Source of the DNA: Polytrichum commune | Taxonomy: Eukaryota; Streptophyta; Polytrichopsida; Polytrichales; Polytrichaceae | Direction: 5' to 3' | Assembly (NCBI GenBank): GCA_950295325.1 | Contig: OX485809.1 | Coordinates: forward strand, 12,278,001 to 12,338,000 | DNA: 60,000 nucleotides | Part shown: piece by piece, positions 26,401 through 33,784 of the stretch | Layout: each line of letters starts with the position of its first letter | How positions within the stretch are numbered: position 1 is the first letter of the stretch | Translations under genes and position numbers: made by a program | Notes under the pieces: generated by a model | Seen by the model: the letters and a program-made list of their open reading frames with translations, nothing else | The model's database searches: none | What the model was told of the DNA's origin: nothing

Positions 26401-29400
26401 CTCGGGATCTACAGATTCATTGATTTGCTTGTCTCAGGATCTACGGATTCATTGATCTGTTTGTTGCAGGATCTATGGATTCATTGATCTGCTTGTTGCA
26501 GGATCTACGGATTCATTGATCCGCTTGTGGAACATGGACGGTGGGCGCAGTGTCCCCCTCTGGAGAGATGCGGACCACACAAACAAGGGGCCGGACGTGT
26601 TGAAAGGCCACTCCAAAATGGTCGTTGGCCTCGCCGCAGGCAAAAACTATGTAAGTTTGGGTTTATACATGCACCCACCGTCCCTCGTGTACGTTTAGCC
26701 TCAAGTATTTTTTTCCTTCCAATTGGACCATTAAGTTGATACATTCTAAATTACGTAGTATCACACCTGCGGCAACCAAAGCGCACACGATATTATGGAG
26801 CTTTGTAGTGTTAACATGGATGCGTGATAATGTAGAGTTAGTGTAGCATGTGACTTTGTGGAGTAGCACAAAGGAGATGTGAGGACAATTTGAATTCGTT
26901 CTCCCGTCACCTACGCTAGTGTGGTCCACTCCACTTGGCCCTCCCGGGTGATGTGGCGGACACATGCACCAACATTCAACAAGTGGCAAAAGAAAAAGAA
27001 AAAGAAGAAGAAGAAGATGACACTCCACATGTTGACACATGGCGCAATGTGAGGGTGTGGGTTGACTTCTTTGGTGGCTTGCATTAATGACAAATTTCGT
27101 GATATAAGGGAGAGAAATGTGACAATAAGGAGTGATATTTGAACTACAAGCATCCCTTCCCTAGGGTTTCAGGATACTAGAGAGTGTGTGACATTATGGG
27201 GGTTGATATTACGGAGTTTAGGGTGTATTAGCCTCTATCTCACGGAGGCTACCGCATTCCGCCACTCTAAAGAATTAGCTTGTGTGAAACCATCTTGCTA
27301 CACTGTTAGTTCCATTAGTTTTTGGCTTCCCAAACTTTATAATCTATTTCATCTCATTAGAGTCATCATTTCTTTCAACCGGTAATTATAGTCAGGAGTT
27401 TGTTGATTTGCATACAAAACTTTTCATGTTGGGCGACTTTTTGGTGCATGCTTGGAGTCAAGTGTGGAGGTTGTAACAAAGAGCATTCCCCATATTAGTT
27501 CAATGGGGGTCAAACACATCTTAGCACCTTGAGTATGACCCACAATGAATCCATTTGGGAATGTTCTTTGTTCAAGCCGACTCCACACGAACTCCAAGCA
27601 TGCACCATAAACTTACCCAACACGGGAAGCTTTGTATGCAAATCAACAACTCTCGACCATAATAACCTGGTTGAAATAAAAAATAACTCTATCATTCCAG
27701 TACATCTTCCCACTACTAAGGTAGATGGGGCTAAAACCATCACTTTAAGCAATATGCATACATAGTGCTTTTGGATTTCAATCTTTTATAAATGATTCTC
27801 ATTAGCAATTGGTAGAGGATTTAAATGCTTCAAAGTGTGTTTTTTATTTTTTAAATGCAAAATGCAAAAGTTATAAGACTTCAAAGCTTTCTTGGTAGAT
27901 GACCTCAAACACTTATGGGAGCCTGATACTAGAATGCCCTCTATCTTAGGACAGAACATTTACCCAACAAAGGTCAGTAAATGGTGAGTTCCCCTATTAT
28001 GGACATTTAAAAAAATAAATTAACATAGGGTACATGTTGGTTAACGAAATTAAAAGCATATAACCGCATTAGCAAATCTAAACGAGTAGCATAAGAGTTG
28101 AACTTTTTAATTTTGGAGTCAAGGTGAATTAATATTTTTCAATGCTTGGAGTGAAAGTCATAGATGACCTACAATGATTTCATTCCGTTGTGTACATGTT
28201 AGAAATGTACCTAATATACTTATTTGTTAAAATCCACTATATGTCACAATTCATGATAGGTGCACTTACCTTAGTTGCTACTTTTCATATTCATGGCCCC
28301 ATCACCACATCCTTTTCAAGTTTAAACCAAAACAAAGGTAACTAAGCATAACATAGATACCATTCGAGCATTATCAAATAATAGGTTCAAGGTCTTCAAG
28401 CTTTAAAGTCATGTATCATGTTCACCCTTAAGGCCCGTTATGGCGCATTGGCTCTCAAGGTGTCATGCCAAGTTGTGTGACAATCATGTTTTTTTTTTTT
28501 TTAATTGTTATGTTTAATCAATGTTGTCAAAGTGAACCCGTTCAAGAACTACATTATCTATCAATACATGTACACAACAAAAATATGAAAAGATCCAAGC
28601 TTGTACGAATTACTTAGGTTTGATCAATATTGTCAAATACATTCATACTTCCACTTCTTCTTTACAATGGGTTGTGTAAAATATAGTTTCAGACCCATAA
28701 CCAAGTGATAACTGACATAAGGATACTGAACCTTGGTCACACGCACCCTAGACCCATGAATCTTGGGGAATTCCCATGGATGACATATTCACCATGTAAA
28801 TTTACGATGTTGCACCATTTGTCCTTCCACCATGGCAAATGGTGTAAGGGGATATTCTTATAGAAAGATTGCCATCCCTTTAGTTCGCATAATGTCACGG
28901 ATTGAAGAGCTTGTTTTTTTGGTACAAACTATCACGTAGACCATCTAGTGGTAGCTTAAAACCTCTTAAAGATGAAGGAAATGCCCAATTAATGAACGAG
29001 TGTGTTTTTGCCCATTTTGTTCTTTGTGTAGGTACTCATATCTGCATCCGCGGACAGGACTCTCCGGTGGTGGAACATGTGCACAAGGCTTTCAACTGAC
29101 ACTGTGGAGCTTGGCTCCGAGTTTCCCTTCCAGGTCCGTCTCCATAAATCGAAATCCAAGTAAGATAATACGATGGGGCATTTCCAACTCCACGGACAAT
29201 TTCAACCGTTGGATCTGATCAGGAATTGTCTTGTTTAGTTAGCAATTGGACATCACACATGGTGTTGCTTCAAGTTTGAAAATTGGATTTGAAATGCAAA
29301 AGTTGTAAGAGATCAAAGTGAAGATACTATGTCTCTTTGAATTATCATATCGAGTTTTCCAGTTGTGTTCATTATTGAGCCTAAAATGGTGCATGTATAT

Positions 29401-32168
29401 GAAGGACATAGTCCACTTTTATTGTACCACGTGTCTTCTTGCTATCCTTAATTATGAGTATAAGCATTCTATATATAGCACTCAAACATAGGTGGTTTAT
29501 TAAAACGAGTGACCACACAAGGTCCATATTTCTTCAGTCCAGGTAGTCAAATGTGTCACATCTCATTATGGGATGAAGTTAAGGGTTGTGGAAGCAATAA
29601 GTGGTTATGAAGTATGGTGTAGGCTTGATTATATAGGACTACACCATGGTATTCTTAAGCATGTGTAAGGATGCTCTCTATTATGGCTTCAAGTATAAAA
29701 CATCAAGAATCAAGGCCTTGAGAAAATGCATGCATGTTCAGAATAGGCAGGTGGAAAACTCTCATTTGTCATCTCCTCATTGTGCCTATTTTTAGACACA
29801 AAGTATTTTTTCCATCTACAAAGATTCAATCGTAGAGGTGAGTCTCCAATGAAATCACTCTTAGGTTATGTGTATTACCTATGAATTGACTTAGAAATGA
29901 AGGTAATGTCTTGCAAAATTATCATCTGATGAACTCAATTTCCGTTTAATACGTTGCATTGCTTTTGCAGGACATGGCCCATAGCAAGGCTAGAGAAGAG
30001 TTGGCCACATGCGGAGGTAGCAATGTTGTGAAGGTGTGGAATGAGGCCACGAAACGGACAAAATACACCCTTGTCGGTATTGCATCAGAGGATATAAGCA
30101 TGGTAAAGAGCCACTACATACACATTCATATGCACAACAAGCTCTAGCTTAACTTATACTTTAACAAGGAAAAAGTTCTTAAGAGCACATCTTGAATGAG
30201 GGACTATGGTTAAATATTTCCTCATCTTACACTCATGGATATTGAGAAATGAAGGCCTCCACAACACCATATTCCTGCAACTAGGTGAGTCCACAAAATG
30301 GTTGTCATTTAAGGCCACGCCCTTAACAACCCAAATGTCCAAAAATAAGACATTGCTCGAAATCAAATGGATAGAGCTTGCTCAAAATTGTACATTGTTT
30401 AGATTTATTCTTGTTCTCAAGAAGTGTTCACATCTCGTGTGACCATTTCATCACCTGCAAAGCTTTATGATGGTGACTAATGAAAATATGATATAGACAT
30501 CCATTCTAATATCATCATTATCATATTTCCATGTACAATTCTATGGGAAAACCTTAACCCTACAACTCAAACATGTTGTGATTTTTTTACTACACATGGG
30601 CCTCATTTTTATGACTTCTTAAACATGAGTTTTTGCCTAATTTTGAAGGTGAAATGGTGCTCTTCGCGGGAGGGCTTGTGGGTGACGGCCACCAACGGAG
30701 GCACCGTGTGCACATGGGACCCTCTCACGGCCACCCCGTTGAACACTATGAACCACATGGGCCAAGCCGTGACCGCCCTCCTTGTCGACGACTTCAATGA
30801 GGTCATCCTCTTGTGCACAGTGAACGACAACCTAATTCACATGTTCAAGCTCACCCTCCAAAATGAGATTTGCACTTACTCCGGCCATAGCGAACAAGTG
30901 CATGCCATGGTCTACCTTGACAACCGGAAGCAATACCTCTCGAGCTCATGGGACTTGACCTTGTGTGTGTGGTTGGGCCCCCACAAGGACCCGAAGCTTG
31001 TCAATGATCAAGTGCCGGTCGGCGACGCGAAGGTCATCACAATAAACCCTCTCTTATGACTTCCATACGTAGTTTATGAGTCTTGAGATCATTCTTTTAT
31101 ATTCATTTATGGGTTTAAAGATTTATTTGGATGCATTCCCTGGTCATCTCAAGTATGAGAAAGTAGAATTATACTTTCATATGTGACATTGATGATCAAT
31201 GTACGAAATATGTTTTTGCATCCAAGGACACCGAGGTCGTGAGGTATATGAACATGGATCTCCAGCACAACATTACCCAACTACAAGCCTATGTACCCAA
31301 GGGGTTTATGAATTTAGGAGCATTATGCTTCCTTCATGTTGGACCACTTGTACAATTGAATCGTGTTCAACTTGAATATTGGTCACTCTGCAAGAGCAAA
31401 TTTACACCTTCATGGTCAACGATGATTCATGGTCCCACATGCAATTGAGCACCGGTCGGCTATGTCAACAGCTTCGCCAGGCCAATTGCATGCGCTATTA
31501 CATCCTAGGAATAAATGCCAAAACCTAACCCTCACTTCCCACTCCCCTTTTAGAAAGGGAGCACGAGGGAGAGTCCTGGTAATGTTATGAAACACATTGA
31601 AGCACTCAACCAACTTGAAACATGCAGTTAATGAATGAGTCGGTTTAGATAGTCACATTGGACACAATGAGCTGAAAATGGAGATAGATACGTAGCTCAA
31701 GGTACACGTTTTCTTATGCATGGCAAGGTCCAGAAAGGGCCTACTGGACTTCAAGGAGCGAAGCTCAACAAGGAGGGTGTCGACACCGAAGAGAAACCAA
31801 AAGACGATGGCTTCGACGCATTTGGCCCCGAAACGGAGCCGTTTGTGAGCAAATACGAGAAGGCGCACCCGATCCACATGCCCGAGATTTTACGGCTTCA
31901 CATGGCAAGGAAGTCCTCGGGCATCACCGAAGGGCTTCTCATGGCAGGGCAGGAGGCGCTTGAGGGTGGAGTGGGTGGGCGACCCCCGAGCGGCATGATT
32001 TGGAGGCCCCGAACAAGCACTGTATTTGGAGGTGACTTGCACCAAAAGCTAACGGAATTGGAGAAAACGCTGGCGCCGCCCATGCCCGACCCACAAGTGA
32101 TGAAGAAAATCGCGGCTTCTTCAGCAACGCCTCCTGGTAGTGGTCGTCGAAAGTCGCGGGCTCAGTGA
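6352..32168 (+). CDS. Large WD40-repeat protein, 13 exons, two predicted propellers
   Basis: Joined coding segments: 6352-6468, 9439-9597, 10344-10439, 11031-11125, 11384-11459, 13071-13262, 18306-18461, 18786-19164, 26502-26650, 29032-29133, 29971-30102, 30649-31032, 31728-32168. Every junction keeps frame and gives about 825 residues. I count about 14 WD40 blades, e.g. [67 protein letters not shown] and GTVCTWDP, suggesting two seven-bladed propellers. The last exon is a charged, Pro/Gly-rich tail. WD40 proteins are scaffolds, and nothing here shows catalysis. Two-propeller WD proteins of the WDR49/WDR64 (CFAP337) or similar cilium-linked type are a possible match, which would suit a plant with motile sperm; I could not verify this. 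The true 5' end may lie upstream. Confidence 0.8.
6985..7160 (+). repeat. Duplicate of the exon A 3' end and following intron
   Basis: CCTCATCAAGGTCAC at 6459-6473 (exon end plus donor) recurs near 6999-7013. Later matches keep order: CCCAATTTC, then CTGTAGCCTTCAAACGCAGCT against CTGTAGCCTCCCAACGCAGCT (quoted separately), then ATTTGTTGCCA. The copy therefore carries a second donor-like GTCACG but lacks the rest of the blade. Confidence 0.6.
7425..7545 (+). repeat. Intronic duplication, partner at 8290-8400
   Basis: Both copies hold TCAATCCATCATG, then CAGTCAAC or CAATCAAC, then TAACAACACA and a GTTGTCCA or GTCGTCCA block in the same order. They are about 865 bp apart inside one intron. No function is apparent. 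Confidence 0.5.
8445..8815 (+). repeat. Imperfect tandem duplication inside intron A-B
   Basis: Copies at about 8445-8600 and 8653-8815 share GAGGCATTTGCTGGAGTTGT or GAGGCATTTGTTGGAGTTGT, then GTCTCCAGCC, CACCTTT, CTCTTCCT and a late TGCTCA. Open frames on both strands follow from the duplication and have no recognisable protein signature. Confidence 0.5.
9439..9597 (+). CDS. WD40 gene exon B
   Basis: The acceptor is GGTTGCAG and the donor CTTCAG|gtaaga, the latter a strong consensus. The exon is 53 codons in phase 0. It encodes [11 protein letters not shown], completing blade 1, then blade 2: [32 protein letters not shown]. The [10 protein letters not shown] segment is a textbook WD40 strand. 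Confidence 0.9.
9670..10025 (+). mobile_element. TIR element, copy 1 (partner at 26745-27225)
   Basis: The left end reads CTCTAGACTCCGTAATATCA. The right end, GACATTAAGGAGGTTGAGAT, is a degraded counterpart. The partner copy has the better right end (GATATTACGGAGTTTAGGG), the reverse complement of the left end. Both copies keep CGGCAACCAAAGCGCAC-like, CCCTAGGGTTTC and TTCTTTGGTGG blocks in order. There is no transposase, so it is MITE-like and non-autonomous. It starts about 70 bp after the donor of exon B. Confidence 0.55.
10344..10439 (+). CDS. WD40 gene exon C
   Basis: The acceptor is ACTTACAG and the exon is 32 codons, encoding blade 3: [27 protein letters not shown]. The donor AAA|gtgttg is weak but keeps phase 0 into exon D. 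If it is not used, the frame reads on to [10 protein letters not shown] and stops further down, which does not look like WD40 sequence. Confidence 0.8.
10440..11030 (+). other. WD40 gene intron C-D (591 bp)
   Basis: It is non-coding, with a short TATATATACACATATAC stretch, a GGGTTTAGGGTTTAGGG motif near 10619 (two telomere-like units, too few to mean anything) and a triple GTGAATT run. No element is recognised. Confidence 0.4.
11031..11125 (+). CDS. WD40 gene exon D
   Basis: The acceptor is ATATTGCAG. It encodes [20 protein letters not shown], then [12 protein letters not shown], the first part of blade 4. It ends in phase 2 at GG|gtcagg and joins exon E to give VFSTGG then [10 protein letters not shown]. 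The short intron (258 bp) and frame agreement support the pair. The GTC donor is non-consensus. Confidence 0.75.
11384..11459 (+). CDS. WD40 gene exon E
   Basis: The acceptor is CCACTGCAG. The exon completes blade 4 with [19 protein letters not shown] and begins blade 5 with VSRCHE. The donor is GAG|gtacct in phase 0. Together with exon F this gives [14 protein letters not shown], the expected GH-type start of a WD repeat, which fixes the boundary better than the earlier possible donor AAG|gttagc at 11442. Confidence 0.75.
11460..13070 (+). other. WD40 gene intron E-F (1,611 bp)
   Basis: A CTGCTGCTGCTG run lies near 11521-11534. The rest is unique-looking, AT-rich sequence without a recognised element or exon. 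Open frames in it are short and lack WD40 features. Confidence 0.4.
13071..13262 (+). CDS. WD40 gene exon F
   Basis: The exon is 64 codons in phase 0 and encodes blade 5 ([37 protein letters not shown]) and much of blade 6 ([19 protein letters not shown]). The acceptor is GTTGGTAG and the donor CAG|gtgtgc. DGTVSIWS is a canonical WD strand. Its GC content and codon usage contrast sharply with the flanking AT-rich introns. Confidence 0.9.
14150..14500. mobile_element. MITE-like element, inverted partial copy at 17190-17340
   Basis: The ends are related inversely: GTTCTCATGTAGA near the left and TCTACATGAAAACTCGCCC near the right. An internal perfect palindrome (CACATTCTAGT, GGCCT, ACTAGAATGTG) lies near 14198-14224. 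The 17190-17340 segment is the reverse complement of roughly 14335-14500, sharing GAGTTTTCAT, AATAAGGACAAAC and CCATCATATT blocks. It has no coding capacity. Confidence 0.5.
16138..16302. mobile_element. Short MITE with about 50-bp inverted repeats
   Basis: The left arm CCCACCCACACTTACTAATG plus GAACGGTTCCTA is mirrored by the right arm TAGGAATTGTTC plus CAGTAAGTGTGGGTGG. The element is about 165 bp and the spacer between arms is about 55 bp. The TATAG and CTATTA outer bases may be the remains of the termini. No target duplication is clear. Confidence 0.7.
16685..16825 (-). mobile_element. LINE/SINE-type 3' tail fragment
   Basis: Read on the minus strand it has GAGCCCACCTT, then an 8-bp stem CTGCATCA/TGATGCAG around CGGATAACCA, then AATGGGCTCAAATTCACACC, and ends in a T-rich run. 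The same order is found at the 3' end of the LINE at 32.8 kb. The fragment lacks coding sequence or a tRNA-like head. Confidence 0.6.
17418..17471. repeat. (CT)n microsatellite
   Basis: About 27 uninterrupted CT units follow ATCAT and end at CGTTCACC. It lies in intron F-G. Confidence 0.95.
18306..18461 (+). CDS. WD40 gene exon G
   Basis: The acceptor is CCCAGCAG and the donor AAG|gtacat. The exon is 52 codons in phase 0. It encodes [20 protein letters not shown], then [20 protein letters not shown], then [12 protein letters not shown]: blade 7 and the start of blade 8. HGHTNWI is the GH dipeptide signature. Confidence 0.9.
18786..19164 (+). CDS. WD40 gene exon H with inserted charged loop
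   Basis: The exon begins after AGTAG and has 126 codons plus one base. Residues 1-75 are a Lys/Glu/Asp-rich insertion ([20 protein letters not shown] to [10 protein letters not shown]) between two strands of blade 8. The blade then resumes with [20 protein letters not shown]. The end, LDLLITG, joins exon I in phase 1. The donor ACCG|gtgagt is strong. The insertion could be a separate exon, but the frame is open throughout. Confidence 0.85.
19365..19540. repeat. Foldback (hairpin) element
   Basis: The core arms AATATTCTCCACATTCAAA and TTTGAATGTGGGGAATATT pair with one mismatch around ACAG. The pairing continues outward in degraded form for about 80 bp per side, through ATGGAATATT/CCATAAAATATT and CCATAATAATG/CATTATTCACATCC-type blocks. 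It is non-coding. Confidence 0.7.
22000..22670. mobile_element. Nested MITE region of the ATTTAGTGTCAC family
   Basis: A left end (GGTATTTAGTGTCACATGC) and an inverted match (GTGACACTAAATACC near 22449-22463) enclose about 450 bp. Inside, TCTCATAACACT and AGTGTTATGAGA form a second inverted pair. Further on, GTACTATTTGGAGTTATGCA and TTGCACAACTCTGAATAGTA (22490-22665) make another unit of the same kind. It looks like neighbouring or nested insertions. Confidence 0.45.
22865..23870 (+). repeat. Tandem array of about 115-bp units derived from a LINE/SINE 3' tail
   Basis: Seven copies of the core CATCATGGACGACCATGATC or variants start near 22906, 23199, 23311, 23423, 23541, 23664 and 23780. Each core is followed by CAACTTAAAAACAACAGG, CTCAAATGAACACATGTC, a TTTCTTTTC/CTTTCC pyrimidine tract and CCACCACCACCCTCCATCAC. 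The first copy keeps GGGCTCAAATTCACATCG, the tail of the SINE and LINE in this window. Confidence 0.8.
24239..24815. mobile_element. PIF/Harbinger-like MITE, 577 bp
   Basis: It starts GGGCCGCTTCACACTAT and ends ATAGTGTGAAGCGGCCC, a perfect 17-bp terminal inverted repeat. TTA flanks both sides (24236-24238 and 24816-24818), a 3-bp TWA-type target duplication as known for PIF/Harbinger elements. Inside, GCTTGGCCTTTGGAGGCTTC occurs twice (about 24580 and 24660). No transposase is encoded, so it would need one supplied in trans. Confidence 0.85.
26150..26501 (+). repeat. Eleven 32-bp tandem copies abutting the exon I acceptor
   Basis: Units begin at 26150, 26182, 26214, 26246, 26278, 26310, 26342, 26374, 26406, 26438 and 26470, exactly 32 bp each. 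The next unit start, 26502, is the first base of exon I. Each unit runs GATCTACGGATTCATTGATC, then TGCTTGTTGCAG, so it duplicates the first bases of exon I plus an acceptor. The closing AG is intact at unit ends 26181, 26213, 26277, 26437, 26469 and 26501; it is CAA at 26245, 26309, 26341 and 26373, and CGG at 26405. Confidence 0.95.
26502..26650 (+). CDS. WD40 gene exon I
   Basis: Joined in phase 1 to exon H it gives [17 protein letters not shown], a canonical WD strand that fixes the acceptor at TTGCAG|GATCT. It goes on with an acidic loop and [18 protein letters not shown], the start of the next blade. The donor TAT|gtaagt is strong. Using the acceptor one unit upstream (26470) would add 32 nt and put TGA in frame. 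Confidence 0.9.
26745..27225 (+). mobile_element. TIR element, copy 2 (partner at 9670-10025)
   Basis: The right end GATATTACGGAGTTTAGGG is the reverse complement of the left end of copy 1 (CTCTAGACTCCGTAATATC), while the left end here (CATTCTAAATTACGTAGTAT) is degraded. Shared blocks include CGGCAACCAAAGCGCAC, ATGGATGCGTGATAA, CTTCTTTGGTGG and CCCTAGGGTTTC. This copy is longer by about 120 bp around the A-rich run. It starts about 95 bp after the donor of exon I. Confidence 0.55.
27390..27670. repeat. Long intronic inverted repeat (arms about 110 bp)
   Basis: The left arm (about 27393-27495) includes GTTGATTTGCATACAAA, GGTGCATGCTTGGAGT and AACAAAGAGCATTCCC. The right arm (about 27555-27668) carries their reverse complements GGGAATGTTCTTTGTT, ACTCCAAGCATGCACC and TTTGTATGCAAATCAAC in mirrored order. 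The loop is about 60 bp. Transcribed with the WD40 pre-mRNA it would fold into a long hairpin. Confidence 0.8.
29032..29133 (+). CDS. WD40 gene exon J
   Basis: The acceptor is TTTGTGTAG. The exon is 34 codons in phase 0: [16 protein letters not shown], then [30 protein letters not shown] is a clear WD strand. The donor CAG|gtccgt has a C at intron position 3. Confidence 0.85.
29145..29500 (+). repeat. Dispersed repeat, longer copy at 54375-54870
   Basis: The two copies share GGAATTGTCTT, GTTAGCAACTGCAA-like, GTTTCAAGTTT, GATGCAAAAGTCGTA-like and GTCAAAAGTGAA-like blocks in order, followed by a TGTTCATTATTGAG or TTAACGATTGAATT region and a 'opposite CAATC' block. This copy starts about 12 bp after exon J. 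The shorter TGTTCACTATTGAG section also occurs alone at other sites. Confidence 0.5.
29971..30102 (+). CDS. WD40 gene exon K
   Basis: The acceptor GCTTTTGCAG is strong and the donor is ATG|gtaaag. The exon is 44 codons in phase 0: [20 protein letters not shown], then [30 protein letters not shown] is the WD strand. Confidence 0.9.
30649..31032 (+). CDS. WD40 gene exon L (last three blades)
   Basis: The acceptor is TTTTGAAG. It encodes three blades: [60 protein letters not shown], and [33 protein letters not shown]. The donor GCGAAG|gtcatc is weak. If unused, the protein ends nine codons later at 31059 (VITINPLL then TGA), so a form without exon M is possible. Confidence 0.85.
31728..32168 (+). 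CDS. WD40 gene exon M (C-terminal tail)
   Basis: A frame of 146 codons ends at TGA 32166-32168. It starts after GGCAAG, or six bases later after GTCCAG. The product is charged and Gly/Pro-rich, with [20 protein letters not shown], a predicted short helix around [12 protein letters not shown] and a basic end (SGRRKSRAQ). It has no WD motif. Its GC content matches the other exons and not the flanks, and its frame fits exon L in phase 0, so I assign it to the same gene. It could instead be a separate small exon set. Confidence 0.7.
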   Translation, partial: VQKGPTGLQGAKLNKEGVDTEEKPKDDGFDAFGPETEPFVSKYEKAHPIHMPEILRLHMARKSSGITEGLLMAGQEALEGGVGGRPPSGMIWRPRTSTVFGGDLHQKLTELEKTLAPPMPDPQVMKKIAASSATPPGSGRRKSRAQ

Positions 32169-32780
32169 TTACTGTAATGACCAAAGATGATGTGGACATT
32201 GTACTAAGGTAGAAATTATACCATAACCCATGAAAATAAGGCGATTCGCATTGAAGATCTGGTCTGACAATCATGAAATGATTTTCCAAGATAGACGAGA
32301 AGGATTCGTGAAGAATGCAAGTTGTTTCGTATTTTTCTGCCCTATACAAAAAAATGCTAGAATTTTTCAAAGTGGAAAGTTGTCCAACCCCCTACTCGTT
32401 CACTCGATTCTCCCTACACCGAACACGGTAATCTGCATTTTCATACGGAACATCGCCTAAATCGGTTACCTCACGAGTACATTAACACTTGACTCCCATT
32501 GGCTACACTAAGTGTACACGCATTGAAGTTGCCGCCGAGCCATGATCCGTAATGGCACTTCACCATTATGACGGCAGTCTAGTGCACGGCTAGAGGGTGG
32601 TTAATGGGTTATGGTTATTCTACCTTGTGTACAAGTTTGTCTTCTCTTCCACTTTAGAACAGGTTTAGGTGTGCCATTGCCTTCTCAATTGTAAACTACC
32701 AGAATCCTACCGTAAAATCCCATCAGATTTTGCATAAGAATTTTTAAATGTAACAGAAAATAAAATAAACGCCCGTAGCT
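32169..32780. other. 3' flank of the WD40 gene
   Basis: This probably includes the 3' UTR. AATAAAA-type motifs occur at 32759-32766. No further exon is recognised. Confidence 0.4.
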
Positions 32781-33314
32781 AGGTACCGGCGTGAATGTGA
32801 GCCCGTTAGCCTATTGCTAATTACGGTCATCCGTGATGCAGCTATAAGTGTGATGCCTCTTGCAAGGTGGGCTCGTTTGTTGTGCAAAATTGTTCCAATT
32901 CATTAGGGGGGGGGGGACAAGTGTTTGTTTGTTTTCAAGCTTCCTTTTGTTTAGGATAAGATATGTGAGGTATTTGATGGCACTTTGGTGAATGTTTTTC
33001 ATGAGGGTTTTAGTGGCTTGTTTTGGGATTCTAAGGTTGGTAAGTTTGCTAATGGAATGTTCGTGTATGGCACCTCTTACTCCGGTTGTAATGGTAATAA
33101 GGGGTTGGTTTTCCATCCATTATTTTGTATGGTGTTGATTAATGGGTCGTATTTAGTGTGTTTATGTGTGAGGGCTTGATCGGGGAATCTGTCATGACAA
33201 TATGTGAATTCGATGAATTGGGTTATGATTGTGGGGGAGGGTACTATTGGGGTTTGGGGCTCCGATTAGACATAGTATGTTTGGTCGTAGTTTGGCTAGG
33301 CAATGACATGTTGG

Positions 33315-33625
33315 TTGTGAGCATGTATAATAGAGGAGCTAGTCTGGGATTGTTTGTTCGAATGGTTTGTTGTTAAGGTTGCTTGCATTAGTTAGTGCGT
33401 AAAACTGTGTGTTTTTGTTAGCTTGTAGGGTTTGGGTGATAAGATGTACGGCTTCGTTGTGTCATGCGATTCTTAGGCCTTTTAAGTATGGATGTTCGCA
33501 TGTTGACAAGAGGTGGGGCCATGTGTCCATGTCATTGAGGTGGCACATTGTGCAATTGGGGTCTTGGTGTGTGAGGGGCCAGAATTTGGTCTTTCTGTGG
33601 TTACCCATGTATTGTGTGTATCTAA
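33315..33625 (-). pseudogene. LINE C-terminal zinc-type motif
   Basis: Reading on from the RNase H, the frame contains MGNHRKTKFWPLTHQDPN, then CTMCHLNDMDTWPHLLSTCE, i.e. C-x2-C-x8-H-x4-C, the usual post-RNase H zinc-like knuckle of such LINEs. It then reads HPYLKGLRIA, an in-frame TGA that probably replaced a Trp codon, HNEAVHLITQTLQANKN and the final stop near 33320. Confidence 0.7.
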
Positions 33626-33784
33626 ATATTAACATTCAGGTGATTTGGGCATCTGTTACGGCTTCGTTCTTTTAGAAGTGGTTGGATAGTTTTTGGTGTA
33701 TATGGGAATTTAGTTTTGGTTGTTTCCAGTTCGCATTTTTGGTGTCCTTTTATTATGAATGTGTGAAGATTAAGGATGGCTCCA

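Larger units (their letters stand above)
19165..26501 (+). other. WD40 gene intron H-I (7,337 bp)
   Basis: The largest intron in the window. It holds a foldback (19365-19540), a partial foldback copy (21757-21835), a nested MITE region (22000-22670), a tandem array (22865-23870), a Harbinger-like MITE (24239-24815) and, just before exon I, the 32-bp array (26150-26501). Between them, 19560-21750 and 24830-25860 are AT-rich with no recognised gene. At 19640-20030 GTGTGGG and GGGCCAT blocks recur in inverted order and may be a further decayed element. Confidence 0.5.
26651..29031 (+). other. WD40 gene intron I-J (2,381 bp)
   Basis: It contains the second copy of the TIR element (26745-27225), a long inverted repeat (27390-27670), a short AAGAAGAAGAAGAAG run near 27003 and a T-run near 28490. 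From 27680 to 28990 I see only AT-rich sequence. Confidence 0.5.

Noticed and set aside
26150-26501. CRISPR-like array (regular 32-bp period)
   Set aside because: There are no unique spacers; units are contiguous, in a plant intron, and clearly derived from the following exon.
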